Origin: JANYJA01 sp038229055
GTDB taxonomy: Bacteria; Acidobacteriota; Terriglobia; Bryobacterales; Bryobacteraceae
Length of the DNA: 64,000 nucleotides
Assembly (NCBI GenBank): GCA_038229055.1
Contig: JBBROU010000001.1
Span: 58,390-122,389 of the forward strand
Direction: 5' to 3'
Of this stretch, positions 18,738-30,641 are shown in pieces. The notes beneath the pieces are model-generated. The model was not told where the DNA came from and did not search any database. It worked only from the letters and a program-made list of their open reading frames with translations. Position numbers and translations under genes: made by a program. Position 1 is the stretch's first letter. Every line of letters begins with the position of its first letter.

Positions 18738-18984
18738 CCCGTGAGATGTGGCATACACCAAACGCGTCCCGCTTGCATCGATTTTGGCAACGAATCCGTG
18801 AGCGCACGGGAGTGGTGAAGTCACACCAGAAACCGTAGTCGAACCGCAGACGGCCGGAGTGAACGTCTTCTGAAATGCGCTGGTCGTGATTGGGAAGGCT
18901 GCCGACGTTGTAGAGCCGGCCACATAGATATTCTTGGCGGAATCCACTGCGCTCGCGGCGATCGCATTCAGTTCGGCGATGACT
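18738..18984 (-). pseudogene. Fragment of an SBBP-repeat beta-propeller protein
   Basis: Minus-strand sense text AVDSAKNIYVAGSTTSAAFP, ITTSAFQKTF and GFVAKIDASGTRLVYATSHG is a single SBBP (seven-bladed beta-propeller) repeat: DSxGNxYVxGxT, then PxTxxAFQ, then FVxKxxxxGxxLVYxT. It has no start, is cut at the IS side (about 18738) and abuts the end of the dinB-like gene. Intact relatives carry many such repeats, so this is a scrap left by rearrangement. Confidence 0.6.
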
Positions 18985-19493
18985 TCAGCGGTGGTCGTTC
19001 ATCACGAGCTTACAGGTCGTGATCGCTTGCCCTACGTGGCGCTGGGCGTGTTCGGCGATGTGGACAATCAGGCCAATCACAGTGGTCGGCAGACGCTTGC
19101 GGCCGACGAAGCGAGCATCGGAGAAAGTCGTGGGATCGATAGCGCGAGCTGATTGTTCGAAGCCGTCGAAGCTGGTGTTCATCGCGTTTAGGAGTTGATC
19201 GAGGGTGCCACTGGAAACATTCTCTGAAGCCAGCGTCGCGAGCTGCGCTTCACTGAGCGAGCGGCCCGATAGATAGGTTGTCAATCGGTCCACGCTCCCG
19301 GCAATGTGGACTAAGTGGAATCCGACGGATGCCAGTCCATGAGGACGTGTCCAAATCTCCGCGTCCGAGAGCGATTCTGTGTAGTGACCCAAATCCTCGC
19401 GCGCTTGTTGGAGCGCATTTAGAACAGGTAACACCACCGGATGAACATCCGCGCGAGATTCTCCGCGCAACCAAGGCTCTAGAACGTCCGCGC

Positions 19494-19497
<4 letters not shown>
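18985..19497 (-). CDS. DinB/YfiT-family protein
   Basis: 170 residues of the DinB four-helix bundle family. The His-rich metal-binding pattern is seen in GFHLVHIAGSVDRLTTYL and VIGLIVHIAEHAQRHVGQAI. Members are often thiol-dependent metalloenzymes or of unknown function. The GTG start at 19497 overlaps the purF stop (GTGA), which supports this start over the longer open frame and indicates translational coupling to purF. Gene order suggests cotranscription with purine genes; no functional link is evident from the sequence. Confidence 0.75.
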
Positions 19498-20892
<1,395 letters not shown>

Positions 20893-20900
<8 letters not shown>

Positions 20901-23112
20901 GAGTGTGGGTTCCGCCTGGAAAGAGCAAGGGTTCGAGAGAGGTGGACAGATGTTCAATCTCACTATCGATCAGCATTTGCTTTCGATTTCGAATTTGTAA
21001 CCGTTCTTTCATTGTACCGCCGATACGGAGGCATTCGACACGGAATTTCCGGGCAATCTCCTCGATTTTGTCGGGCTGCTTCGTGGTGACGACGACGCGG
21101 GAGGGACCCTCGTGAAACAGCAGCATTTCGGGGGGAAGCTCGGAATCAAGCAAGATCGCCGCACCGAACGGATTGCAGCATTCGCCGATAGTGACCGCGA
21201 GGCCGCCATCGCTGCAATCGTGCGCGGATTCCACCAGATCGGCGTTGATAATCTCGCGCAAAGCCTCGTGAACGCGCTTCTCGTAATCGAGATCGAGGGC
21301 CGGCGGGAGTCCCCACAACTGCCCGTAAATTACCTTGGCGTACTGAGTGGCGCCGAACCTCGTCAGATCGGAATGTCCGAGTCCGCCGAGCAGCAAAATT
21401 TCCGCGCCTTCACTCTGAAAGGCCATAGGCACGGGGGCTCGCGTAGGGAGCAGGCCCACGATGCCGAGCACCGGCGTCGGATAAATCCCTTCGCCGAGCG
21501 TCTCGTTATATAAGCTCACGTTGCCGCCCGTGATCGGCGCCTCGAAGAACGAGCACGCCTCGGCGATACCTTCGATCGCCTCGACAAGCTGCGCCATAAT
21601 CTCCGGGCGCTCGGGATTGCCGAAGTTTAAATTGTTAGTGGTTGCGACCGGCTGCGCACCGACCGTCGCCAGATTGCGGCAGCACTCCGCGACGGCAAGT
21701 TTCGCGCCCTCGCGCGCATCCAGATAGCAGTAGCGGCCGTTGCCGTCGAGCGACATCGCAACCGATGTGCCCGTTTCCTTGATCCGCACAATAGCCGCAT
21801 CGCTGCCCGGGAGCGTAAGCGTGTTCGTGCGGACTTGAAAATCGTACTGCTCCCAAATCCAGCGCTTCGAGCAGATGTCGGCCGATTGCAGGAGCCGGTG
21901 CAGCGCGACGGTGTGGTCGGCCAGGGGCGTCAAGTTCCCGGGCAGCGTTCGCGGCGCCGCGGGCGGACGGGTATGCGGACGGTCGTACAGCGGTGCTTCA
22001 TGCGCCAGCGCGGAATTCGGAATCTCAGCCACCACTTCGCCGTGATGACGCACGCGCAGCAGACCATCCGGAGTCACGCGGCCGACGGTCACCGCATCGA
22101 GACCCCATTTGCGGAACACCGTGAAAACTTCTTCTTCGCGGCCTTTTTCGGCGACGAGCAGCATGCGCTCCTGCGATTCGGAAAGCATCATCTCGTAAGC
22201 CGTCATGCCGGTTTCGCGCTGCGGCACCCGGTCGAGATCCATATCGATTCCGACGCCCCCGCGGCTGCCCATCTCGCAACCCGACGACGTCAGCCCCGCC
22301 GCGCCCATGTCCTGAATGCCGACAATCGCACCCGTCTTCATCGCTTCGAGACACGCTTCCAGCAGCAGTTTTTCAAGGAACGGATCGCCAACCTGCACGT
22401 TGGGCCGCTTCTGTTTCGATTCCTCGGTGAACTCGGCGCTTGCCATCGAGGCGCCGTGGATGCCATCGCGCCCCGTCTTCGCGCCGACGTAGATGACGGG
22501 ATTCCCAATGCCGGAAGCCTTCGCGTAGAAAATTTCGTCTTTTTTGCAGACGCCGAGCGCGAACACGTTCACCAGAGGATTGCCGTTGTAGCAGGTTTCG
22601 AACACGCACTCGCCGCCGATGGTCGGGACACCGAAGCAATTTCCGTAGTGCGCGATTCCCGAAACCACGCCCTCGACGATGCGGCGATTGCGGGCGCCAA
22701 CTTCAGGATCGTCGAGCGGCCCGAAACGCAGTGAATCGAGCACCGCAATGGGGCGCGCGCCCATGGTGAAAATGTCGCGCAAGATGCCGCCCACGCCAGT
22801 GGCCGCGCCTTGGAACGGTTCGATGAAACTCGGATGGTTGTGCGACTCGATCTTGAAAGCGATGACGTAACCGCCGCCAATGTCGATGATGCCCGCGTTT
22901 TCTCCCGGACCTTGCACCACCAGCTTGCCGCGCGTCGGCAGCTTCTTCAGATGCAGCCGCGAACTCTTGTAGGAGCAGTGCTCGCTCCACATCACGCTGA
23001 AGATGCCGAGTTCGGTGTAGCTAGGCTCACGCCCGAGGAGCGACACAATTTTCTGGTACTCCGCTCCGGTCAACTGGTGAAGCGCAATGAGGTCGGGTGT
23101 GATGGTTATCAT
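20893..23112 (-). CDS. purL: Phosphoribosylformylglycinamidine synthase subunit II
   Basis: 739 residues, the small-type PurL that works with separate PurQ and PurS. Conserved blocks: MWSEHCSYKSS near the N-terminus, GVGGILRDIFTMGARPIA, GDPFLEKLLLEA, VGIQDMGAAGLTSS and the second-half VAVxxNxNFG-like ATTNNLNFGNPERPE. It converts FGAR to FGAM using ATP and ammonia delivered by PurQ. The ATG at 23112 overlaps the purQ stop (ATGA); the open frame upstream of it is inside purQ. No purS gene lies in the operon. Confidence 0.97.
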
Positions 23113-23780
23113 CGTGTGGCGGGAACTGCCGAGAGCAAGCCTTGCAGAATCGCGAGGCCGTCGGTCGAGCCCATCAGGGGATCGCAAGCGCGCTCCGGGT
23201 GCGGCATCATTCCGAGAATATTTCGCTGAGCATTGAGGATGCCCGCAATGTCGCGCATTGAGCCGTTCGGATTTTCGACATACCGGAACGCGACGCGGTC
23301 CTCGCTTTCGAGCTCGTCGAGCGTGAGCTCATCGGCGTAGTAGCAGCCTTCGCCATGCGCGATCGGCAGCCGCAAGACTTGACCGCGGGCGAGATTCGCC
23401 GTGAAAGGAGAGTCCGTAGTTTCGGTCCGCAGCCGCACCTCTTTGCAGAGGAATTTCAAGCCGGCGTTCCGGATCAGCGCGCCCGGCAGCAGCCCCGCCT
23501 CAACCAGAATTTGGAAGCCGTTGCAAACGCCAAGCACCGGGCCGCCCTCCGCCGCGAACTTCTTAATGACCGACATGATAGGCGCAAAGTGCGCAATGGC
23601 CCCGCATCGGAGGTAATCGCCATACGAAAATCCGCCCGGCAGAAGCACGGCATCCACGTTGCCCAGCGAGATGGATTCGTGCCAGATGAACTCGGCCGTG
23701 CAGCCTGGAATCTGGTTCAAGGCATACCACGCGTCGTGGTCGCAGTTGCTTCCTGGGAAGACGATGACGCCAGCTCTCAT
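23109..23780 (-). CDS. purQ: Phosphoribosylformylglycinamidine synthase subunit I (glutaminase)
   Basis: 223-residue class I glutamine amidotransferase. It opens MRAGVIVFPGSNCDHDAW, typical of PurQ; the nucleophile is in PVLGVCNGFQIL and the catalytic His-Glu in MMPHPERACD near the C-terminus. It supplies ammonia to PurL for FGAR amidation. It is the first gene of purQ-purL-purF-dinB (minus strand) with overlaps of 4, 8 and 4 nt, and is divergent from queG across 42 nt, so the operon promoter must lie in or near that gap. Confidence 0.97.
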   Translation of the reverse strand: MRAGVIVFPGSNCDHDAWYALNQIPGCTAEFIWHESISLGNVDAVLLPGGFSYGDYLRCGAIAHFAPIMSVIKKFAAEGGPVLGVCNGFQILVEAGLLPGALIRNAGLKFLCKEVRLRTETTDSPFTANLARGQVLRLPIAHGEGCYYADELTLDELESEDRVAFRYVENPNGSMRDIAGILNAQRNILGMMPHPERACDPLMGSTDGLAILQGLLSAVPATR

Positions 23781-23822
23781 GGGGTTACTTCCAGTCTAAC
23801 AAGCACGCGTTAACTTGAAGTT

Positions 23823-24848
23823 GTGACCCGTCAGGACGTGCTCGCGATCGCGCGGGAATGCGGATTCGAGCTAGCCGGTATTGCCGCCGCGGTGCCATCG
23901 AGCGATGGGGCGCGGTATCACCAATGGGTGTACGCCGGAATGGCGGGCGCGATGGGCTATCTTACCGATCGGCGTGCTCGCGTGCGCAACGACCCGCGAA
24001 ATATGCTGCCGTCTGCGAAGTCAATCCTCTGCGTCGGAAAGCTCTACAACGGTCCCGAGCCTTATTCAACAAGCTTTTCGGCGCCGGGCCGCGCGTGGAT
24101 CTCGCGCTATGCCTGGGGCGACGATTATCACGAAGTGCTTCGCGCCGGGCTCGCGCGCGTGGTCGGGCATCTTCGCGAACATTCCGATTTTGAACACAAA
24201 ATCTGCGTCGATACCGCGCCGCTGCTCGAACGATCGTACGCGCGCGACGCGGGTCTCGGATGGATCGGCAAGAACACCTGCCTCATCAATCAGCAGAGCG
24301 GATCGTGGTTCTTCCTTGGCGAGTTGCTGCTTTCACTGCCACTCGAAGCGGATACCGCGCCGCCCGACCGCTGCGGATCTTGCACGCGCTGTATCGACGC
24401 GTGTCCGACGGCTGCCATCGTGCCGTTTGACAACCGCTACACCATCGATTCCCGCCTATGCATTTCGTATCTCACGATTGAATTGCGCGCCGGCATTCCC
24501 GAAGAACACCGCGCCGCCATGGGCAATCATGTGTTCGGATGCGACATCTGCCAGGATGTCTGCCCGTGGAATCGGCGTGCCCCCGACAACGCCGATCCCG
24601 AATTCGGGCCACGCCATTTTGCGCCGCCGCTCGATGAATTGGCCGTTATCACGGAAGACGAGTTCCGCTCAGCCTTCGCGGGAACGCCGATCAATCGCAC
24701 CCGCTACTCGGGCTTCCTGCGCAACGTCGCCATTGCTATGGGCAACAGTGGCGAGCCAAGATTCCGGGATCATCTGGAACATCTCGCATCGAACGCGGAT
24801 TCCATGGTCGCCGAAACCGCCGCCTGGGCACTTGACCGCGTGAGTTAG
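23823..24848 (+). CDS. queG: Epoxyqueuosine reductase
   Basis: 341-residue cobalamin-dependent reductase for the last step of queuosine tRNA modification. Family blocks: YHQWVYAGMAGAMGYL, YAWGDDYHEVLR, CVDTAPLLERSYARDAGLGW and GKNTCLIN. Two 4Fe-4S sets are present: CGSCTRCIDACP and, about 55 residues on, CDICQDVCPW. The C-terminal HEAT-like tail is short. The GTG at 23823 is the only suitable start after purQ's divergent start. Length agrees with shorter QueG proteins. Confidence 0.95.
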   Translation: MTRQDVLAIARECGFELAGIAAAVPSSDGARYHQWVYAGMAGAMGYLTDRRARVRNDPRNMLPSAKSILCVGKLYNGPEPYSTSFSAPGRAWISRYAWGDDYHEVLRAGLARVVGHLREHSDFEHKICVDTAPLLERSYARDAGLGWIGKNTCLINQQSGSWFFLGELLLSLPLEADTAPPDRCGSCTRCIDACPTAAIVPFDNRYTIDSRLCISYLTIELRAGIPEEHRAAMGNHVFGCDICQDVCPWNRRAPDNADPEFGPRHFAPPLDELAVITEDEFRSAFAGTPINRTRYSGFLRNVAIAMGNSGEPRFRDHLEHLASNADSMVAETAAWALDRVS

Positions 24849-24938
24849 CCCCCATCTAGCGAGTTCATCGTTTTGAAGCGGAACGGAAATATCGCTGTCA
24901 CACGCGGCTGTTATGGTGAAAAAACAATCGCTTCCCAT

Positions 24939-27900
24939 ATGAAACCCAAGATCTTGCTGCTCATTGTGTCGATCATTGCATCTACGTCCCACCTCTATTC
25001 CCAAGTAGCCGCGGGATTAGGCGGTCTGACCGGTATTGTCACCGACCCAACCGGTTCATCCATCCCCAATGCCGAAGTCCTTGTGGACAACGAGCGGCTC
25101 GGCATTCATCGAAGAACCGTGACCGGGAACGGCGGCGTCTTCAATGCGCCTGCCTTGGTGCCGAGCCCTGGCTACCAGGTTTCCGTCGATGCGCCCGGAT
25201 TTGCCAAGTTCCAGAACCGTAACATCACCGTGCTGGTCGGGCAGGACGTTAGTATTCACGCCACACTCGAAGTACAGACCTCTACAACCAGCATCGACGT
25301 CCAGGATTCCGCGCCCGTGATCGAGGACAAGATCGAGGTGTCCCAAAATGTCACGCAGACCCAGATCGACAACTTGCCGATTAACGGCCGCCGCGTCGAT
25401 TCGTTCGTCCTCCTAACCCCGACCGTGGTTCCCGACGGCACCTTTGGCCTGCTGAGTTTTCGCGGTGTTGCCGGCGGAAATACTTTCATGACGGATGGAA
25501 ATGACACAACCGAAACATTTTACGGAGAAAACGCAGGACGCACCCGTGTTCCCACGCAGATCTCGCAAGATGCCGTGCAGGAATTTCAGGTTCTTTCGAG
25601 CGCCTATTCAGCCGAGTACGGCCGCGCGACGGGCGGCATCGTCAACACCGTCACACGCAGCGGATCCAATACTCTCGCCGGCACCGCCTTCTGGTTTTTC
25701 CGCAACCGCAGTCTGAATGCACGGGACCCGTTTTCAACGATCAACCCGAAGGAATCTCGCCATCAGTTTGGCGGCAGCATTGGCGGCCCCATCGTGAGGG
25801 ATCGGCTATTCTTTTTTTTAAACACCGAGGAGCAGCGCCGCGACTTTCCGCTGGTTTCGAGCATCATCAGCCCTGCGGCGATCGATCGAAACACTCACGC
25901 TTTCATCGGTTGTGGTGTAGCTAGCGCCACGGCTCCCGCGGCCACTCCGGCCCAATGCGCGGCCATTAACGGCACCCTGACCCGCTTTTTTGGTATCCTG
26001 CCCCGCACCGGCAATCAGGATACCGCCTTAGGAAAGATCGACTGGCGCCCTAACGACCGCAATTCGTTCAGCTTCTCATTCAATTACGAGCACTTCAATT
26101 CGCCCAACGGAATCCAGACCGGCGCCGTGGTCACCAGCGGTGGAGCGATCAACAGCAATGGTATCGACGACGTGCAGGTTCTTTATGGCCGCGCGCAATG
26201 GACCTTTGTCCCCACCGGCAATATCGTCAACGAGTCCCGCTTTGGCTGGTTCAAAGACCGGCAGAATGATGCCATAAACCCCGCGCTTCTCGATCCCAGA
26301 CTCGGCGCACTCAGCCTCTCCGTAAATGGCGTCAACATCGGTTCCGGTAACTACATTCCGCGTATCCAGCCCAGTGAAAGCCGTTTTGAATACGCCGATA
26401 ACTTGTCCTGGACAGTCGGCAATCATAACCTGAAGTTTGGCGGCGACTACCTAAACACGGAAGACTACACGAACCAGTTACTCACCGGTAACGGAAGTTA
26501 TAGCTATTCCAATGCCAACCTGTTCGCGCTTGATTACTCCGACAATACTACGAACGCGAAACACTACAGTTCTTACCAACAGGCATTTGGCCGCCGCGAT
26601 GTGGATGTTAAGTTCAATGACATTGCCGTCTACGCGCAGGATCAATATCGCGTCCGCCCCAACCTTACCCTTTACTACGGCCTTCGATACGAATACACCT
26701 TCACGCCAACGCCGCCGCTGAAGAACCCCGACTATCCCCAGACCGGCAGAATCCCGTCCTACGGCCTCAACTTCGGCCCGCGGGCCGGCTTCTCTTGGAA
26801 TGTAAATAGCGGTCGCACGGTGATCCGCTCCGGTTACGGCCTCTACTATGGCCGTTTCCCAGGCTCGACGTTCAACTCTTTGTTTACCACCAATAATCTC
26901 TATCAGCAGTCGCTGACGCTCCAGACGTCAGTTCCGGCGCAGTTGGCTGTAGCGCCCGTCTTCCCGAATCTGCTCGGTTCCCCGACGGGTAAGCCCGGTG
27001 CGGCCACCGTCGGGTTTGCCGTCGATAACCTGCGCACCCCCAATAGCCGGCAAGCGGACGTCTCGGTGCAGCAGGCGCTCGGCAAAGCGACTTCCGTCAC
27101 GGTCAGCTATATCTGGAGCCGCGCCGCTCATTTGTTGACTGTGCGCGACCTGAATCTCGCCAATCCGACTCACTCCGTGACTTATAACATGAAAGGCTCG
27201 TCGGGAAATATAGTCAATACCTATACGACGCCGGTCTATCTGGCAACCGACAGAATCGATCCTCGTTACTCGCGGGTGATTGGTGTGGATAACGGCGGTA
27301 ACAGCTACTACAGCGGCCTCGCGGTCCAGCTTCAGCGCCGCATGTCGCGGCACTTCGAAGGCGGCTTGGCGTACACCTGGTCGCACGCTATCGATAACAA
27401 TGAAGGAAGCGGCGGGTTCTCCGGCAATAACCCGCCAACCACGCTGTTCAACGGCAACTACCAGACTGAAAAGGGCCCGTCCTCGCTCGACATCCGGCAG
27501 CGCCTGGTGATTAACTGGATTTACTTTCCAGTGTTCAGCAGCAGCACGAGCCTGCTCGCGCGGCTTCTAATTAACAATTGGCAGCTGGCGGATATCACCA
27601 CCATCTCTACGGGAGCGCCCGTTACCGAAACCATCGGCGTCACCGCCGGCCTGACTGCTTCCCAGGTCGCAAAGGCTGGTTTGCCCGCGAACTTCGCCTT
27701 CACCGGCAGCACCATCAACGGATTCGGGGGGTCTAACCGGGTTCCTTTCCTCGGCCTCGGCGCGCTGCGACTGCCGAACACCTACCGCACAGACGCGCGT
27801 CTTTCGAAGATTCTGCTGTTCTCGGAACGCATCCGTACTACACTGAACTTCGAAGTGTTCAACCTGACGAACACCATCACTTACACCAGCATCTCCAGTC

Positions 27901-28028
27901 GCGGCTATACCGCCAATGGGTTCAACATTTCGCCGGCCGCTGGCGTCGGCACGCCGACCCAATCCGCCGGCTTCCCCGACGGCACAAAGGCCCGTCGGGC
28001 GCAGGTCGGCATTCGCATCGACTTTTAA
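24939..28028 (+). CDS. TonB-dependent receptor, Oar-like, full length
   Basis: 1029 residues. Signal peptide (MKPKILLLIVSIIASTSHLYSQ) supports the ATG at 24939, not the longer frame. Residues about 30-115 are a carboxypeptidase-regulatory domain (GLTGIVTDPTGSSIPNAEVL); then the plug (NLPINGRRVDSFVLLTPTV, SAEYGRATGGIVNTVTRSGS) and a large barrel, including QDQYRVRPNLTLYYGLRYEY and the closing NFEVFNLTNTI ... RRAQVGIRIDF. The last residue is Phe. It is the first gene of a 13-kb collinear run of exported proteins; the next gene begins 24 nt downstream, suggesting cotranscription. Substrate unknown. Confidence 0.92.
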   Translation: MKPKILLLIVSIIASTSHLYSQVAAGLGGLTGIVTDPTGSSIPNAEVLVDNERLGIHRRTVTGNGGVFNAPALVPSPGYQVSVDAPGFAKFQNRNITVLVGQDVSIHATLEVQTSTTSIDVQDSAPVIEDKIEVSQNVTQTQIDNLPINGRRVDSFVLLTPTVVPDGTFGLLSFRGVAGGNTFMTDGNDTTETFYGENAGRTRVPTQISQDAVQEFQVLSSAYSAEYGRATGGIVNTVTRSGSNTLAGTAFWFFRNRSLNARDPFSTINPKESRHQFGGSIGGPIVRDRLFFFLNTEEQRRDFPLVSSIISPAAIDRNTHAFIGCGVASATAPAATPAQCAAINGTLTRFFGILPRTGNQDTALGKIDWRPNDRNSFSFSFNYEHFNSPNGIQTGAVVTSGGAINSNGIDDVQVLYGRAQWTFVPTGNIVNESRFGWFKDRQNDAINPALLDPRLGALSLSVNGVNIGSGNYIPRIQPSESRFEYADNLSWTVGNHNLKFGGDYLNTEDYTNQLLTGNGSYSYSNANLFALDYSDNTTNAKHYSSYQQAFGRRDVDVKFNDIAVYAQDQYRVRPNLTLYYGLRYEYTFTPTPPLKNPDYPQTGRIPSYGLNFGPRAGFSWNVNSGRTVIRSGYGLYYGRFPGSTFNSLFTTNNLYQQSLTLQTSVPAQLAVAPVFPNLLGSPTGKPGAATVGFAVDNLRTPNSRQADVSVQQALGKATSVTVSYIWSRAAHLLTVRDLNLANPTHSVTYNMKGSSGNIVNTYTTPVYLATDRIDPRYSRVIGVDNGGNSYYSGLAVQLQRRMSRHFEGGLAYTWSHAIDNNEGSGGFSGNNPPTTLFNGNYQTEKGPSSLDIRQRLVINWIYFPVFSSSTSLLARLLINNWQLADITTISTGAPVTETIGVTAGLTASQVAKAGLPANFAFTGSTINGFGGSNRVPFLGLGALRLPNTYRTDARLSKILLFSERIRTTLNFEVFNLTNTITYTSISSRGYTANGFNISPAAGVGTPTQSAGFPDGTKARRAQVGIRIDF

Positions 28029-28052
28029 GCATCGATTTTTGAGGAAGCCAAC

Positions 28053-30563
28053 GTGAATTCCAGGTTCCTACTCCTTCTCGCCGGCGGCGCCGCTGTTGCG
28101 ACATTCGCGACGGCGCCTCGCCTCCTTCCGTTTTTGAGTTCGACCGTCCCCATTGGACGACAGCCCGCCGGGTTCTTTCTCCTGCCCACCAATCAGTTGC
28201 TTAAGCCCTGGGGCGTGCAGGCCATGATCAAAGGGAGGCCGGTCGATTTGGCCCTGGACCCTTCGAAGCGTTTTCTCGCCGTCTTGAATAGTCGCGGAAT
28301 CGAAACCTTCGACGCGGTCAGCGGCGTTTCGCTCGGATCGGTGCACACGAAACCCACGTCGTACACCGGCGTCGCGTTCCGCCCTGGCGCGAACGAGATC
28401 TGGGCCGGCGAGACTTCCCGCGACGGCCTCGATTTCCTGCTGATTACTCCCGTTTCGACAACCGGAGCACCGGGCAAAGGGGAAGAGATTCGGCTCGGCC
28501 GCCACCCCGTGCCTTGCGGGATCGCATTCTCGCCGGATGGAAAAACCGCTTACGTTGCCATGAGCCGGTCGAATACGCTGGCGATCTTCGACGCGGAAGC
28601 CCGGAAGCTTGTTAAAGAAATACCAGTCGGTATTGCGCCGTTCGCGGTGTCGTACTCGAAGAATTCCGGCGTGATTTATGTGTCAAACCGTGGTGGCCGG
28701 CCGCCGTTGGCATCCGAGACGAGCGCGCCCACTAGCGGTTCGTCGGCGCTCACCGACGCGGTGACAGGAACGGCAATCTCGGGAACCGTCACCGCGATCG
28801 ATGCCGAGACACTTCGCGCTCGCGAGATCCCGGTCGGCCGCGCGCCTTCGGGCATGGCGCTGAGCGCGGACCAGAATCTTCTGGCCGTCGCCAACGGACA
28901 TTCCGACTCCGTCTCCATAATCAACACCCAGACCTCCACCCGCCAGGACGTGAAGATTCCTTCATACCCCGAAGGCAGCGTCGGTAGCCAGCCGATTGCG
29001 GTAGCTTTCTCGAACGATGGCAAAACCTTGTACGCGGCTTGTGCGGGAACGAATGCGATCACGTTGCTACGGCGATCCGGCAGTGGCTGGAAGGCAGCAG
29101 GATCGGTTCCCACCGGCTGGTTTCCTTCCGCGATCGCGGTTATGGATGACGAAGCCCTCCGCATCGTCACCATCAAGGGAACCGGCAATACGGCGAACGG
29201 CCGCGGGACTTTCAATTCCAAGCAATATGAAGGTTCGCTGATCCGTGTTCCCCCGCTTCAACCCGCACAACTGGCCGCGGCTACGCGAGAGGTCGGCGCA
29301 GCGAATAGTCCGCAGATGGATGCGGCGGGCGGCGTGAGCAACCTTCGTTCGCTCGGCATTGAACACGTGCTGCTGATCGTCAAAGAGAATCGTACCTACG
29401 ATCAGGTGTTCGGCGATCTCGGCAAAGGCAATAGCGACCCGAAGCTGACCATGTTCGGGCGCGACATCACACCGAATCATCATGCTCTCGCTGAAAAGTA
29501 CGTGATTCTCGACAACTTCTATACCGGCGGGGCGATCAGCTTTGACGGGCATCAGTGGCTGATGCAGTCGTTCGTCAGCGACTATACGGAACGGGCTTTT
29601 GCGGCGTCGCCTCGCGGTTACGCGTGGAACATGGCGGATGCGCTCACCGTTTCGCCCACGGGCTTTTTCTGGCAGGGCTCGCCGAAGCCGCCCAGCGTTC
29701 GAATCTATGGAGAGTTTTGCCTCCCGGCCCGCTGGGATCCGGCGACACGCAACGTGGTTGATATCAATGAATCCGATCTGATGAGTTGGACCGAATACTG
29801 GGATCTCTATCGCCGGAAGAAACTGCTGGACGTCGTGGCATCGAGGAGTGGCGTGCCCGCTCTCGCGAAGCTGATTGATAACCGCTATCCGTTCAATGAC
29901 ACCAGCATCACCGATCAGGTTCGCGCGGATGAATACCTGCGCGAGCTCTCCGAATTCGAAAAAAGTGGACAGGCGCCGCAGTTGAGCGTGCTCACGTTGA
30001 CGTCGGATCACACCAACGGCACGCGCCCTGGCTCGCCGACCCCGCGCGCGATGGTTGCCGACGACGATCTTGCCTTGGGGCGCATCGTGGAGGGCGTAAC
30101 CAAGAGCCGCTTCTGGCGCAAAACGCTGATCCTCGTCGTGGAAGACGACGCACAGGATGGGCTCGATCACGTGGATGGGCATCGGACCGTGGCGCTTGCG
30201 ATCGGTCCGAATATCCGCCGAGGTGCCGTCGATTCGAATCATTACAACCATTCGAGTATGATCCGCACCATCCAGGAGATCTTCCGCATTGCGCCCCAGA
30301 CGCGCTTCGTGGCCGCGGCGCGTCCGATGACCAGTGTGTTCACCGCGTCCGCGAACGCCGATCAATATACTGCTCTCACGCCCGCAGTTCGCTTAGACGA
30401 GATGAATGCGCCCATGAATCGGCTAAAGGGCCGTAGACGCTGGGCGGCGCAGGAATCGCTGGCGATGAACTGGCATCAGCCCGACGATATTCCCTCTCGG
30501 GTGCTGAATCGAATTCTTTGGTGGGAGAGCAAGGGCTACCAGAAGCCGTACCCGCGGAAGTAA
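28053..30563 (+). CDS. YVTN beta-propeller fused to phosphoesterase domain
   Basis: 836 residues, GTG start behind GAGGAAG. A signal segment (FLLLLAGGAAVATFA) is followed by a YVTN-type beta-propeller over about residues 40-420 (DLALDPSKRFLAVLNSRGIE, CGIAFSPDGKTAYVAMSRSN, AVAFSNDGKTLYAACAGTN). From about residue 435 there is an alkaline-phosphatase-superfamily phosphoesterase/phospholipase C-like domain: VLLIVKENRTYDQVFGDLGK, ISFDGHQWLMQSFVSDYTE, VLTLTSDHTNGTRPGSPTPR, ILVVEDDAQDGLDHVDGHRT. Metal-ligand candidates are the E and N of KENRTYD and the DD/D/H of EDDAQDGLDHVDGH. Likely periplasmic or surface hydrolase of phosphate esters; substrate not deducible. Confidence 0.88.
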   Translation: MNSRFLLLLAGGAAVATFATAPRLLPFLSSTVPIGRQPAGFFLLPTNQLLKPWGVQAMIKGRPVDLALDPSKRFLAVLNSRGIETFDAVSGVSLGSVHTKPTSYTGVAFRPGANEIWAGETSRDGLDFLLITPVSTTGAPGKGEEIRLGRHPVPCGIAFSPDGKTAYVAMSRSNTLAIFDAEARKLVKEIPVGIAPFAVSYSKNSGVIYVSNRGGRPPLASETSAPTSGSSALTDAVTGTAISGTVTAIDAETLRAREIPVGRAPSGMALSADQNLLAVANGHSDSVSIINTQTSTRQDVKIPSYPEGSVGSQPIAVAFSNDGKTLYAACAGTNAITLLRRSGSGWKAAGSVPTGWFPSAIAVMDDEALRIVTIKGTGNTANGRGTFNSKQYEGSLIRVPPLQPAQLAAATREVGAANSPQMDAAGGVSNLRSLGIEHVLLIVKENRTYDQVFGDLGKGNSDPKLTMFGRDITPNHHALAEKYVILDNFYTGGAISFDGHQWLMQSFVSDYTERAFAASPRGYAWNMADALTVSPTGFFWQGSPKPPSVRIYGEFCLPARWDPATRNVVDINESDLMSWTEYWDLYRRKKLLDVVASRSGVPALAKLIDNRYPFNDTSITDQVRADEYLRELSEFEKSGQAPQLSVLTLTSDHTNGTRPGSPTPRAMVADDDLALGRIVEGVTKSRFWRKTLILVVEDDAQDGLDHVDGHRTVALAIGPNIRRGAVDSNHYNHSSMIRTIQEIFRIAPQTRFVAAARPMTSVFTASANADQYTALTPAVRLDEMNAPMNRLKGRRRWAAQESLAMNWHQPDDIPSRVLNRILWWESKGYQKPYPRK

Positions 30564-30641
30564 AAATCGATCTTCGATAATCAAGTTTCAAAACTGATAA
30601 AATATTGGGTAAATATCGTTTACTAGAGGAGCGCTCCAGCC

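Noticed and set aside
29067..30365. 432-codon open frame antisense to the phosphoesterase gene
   Set aside because: Arg/His-rich text with no family resemblance; the opposite strand has an unambiguous YVTN/phosphoesterase protein.
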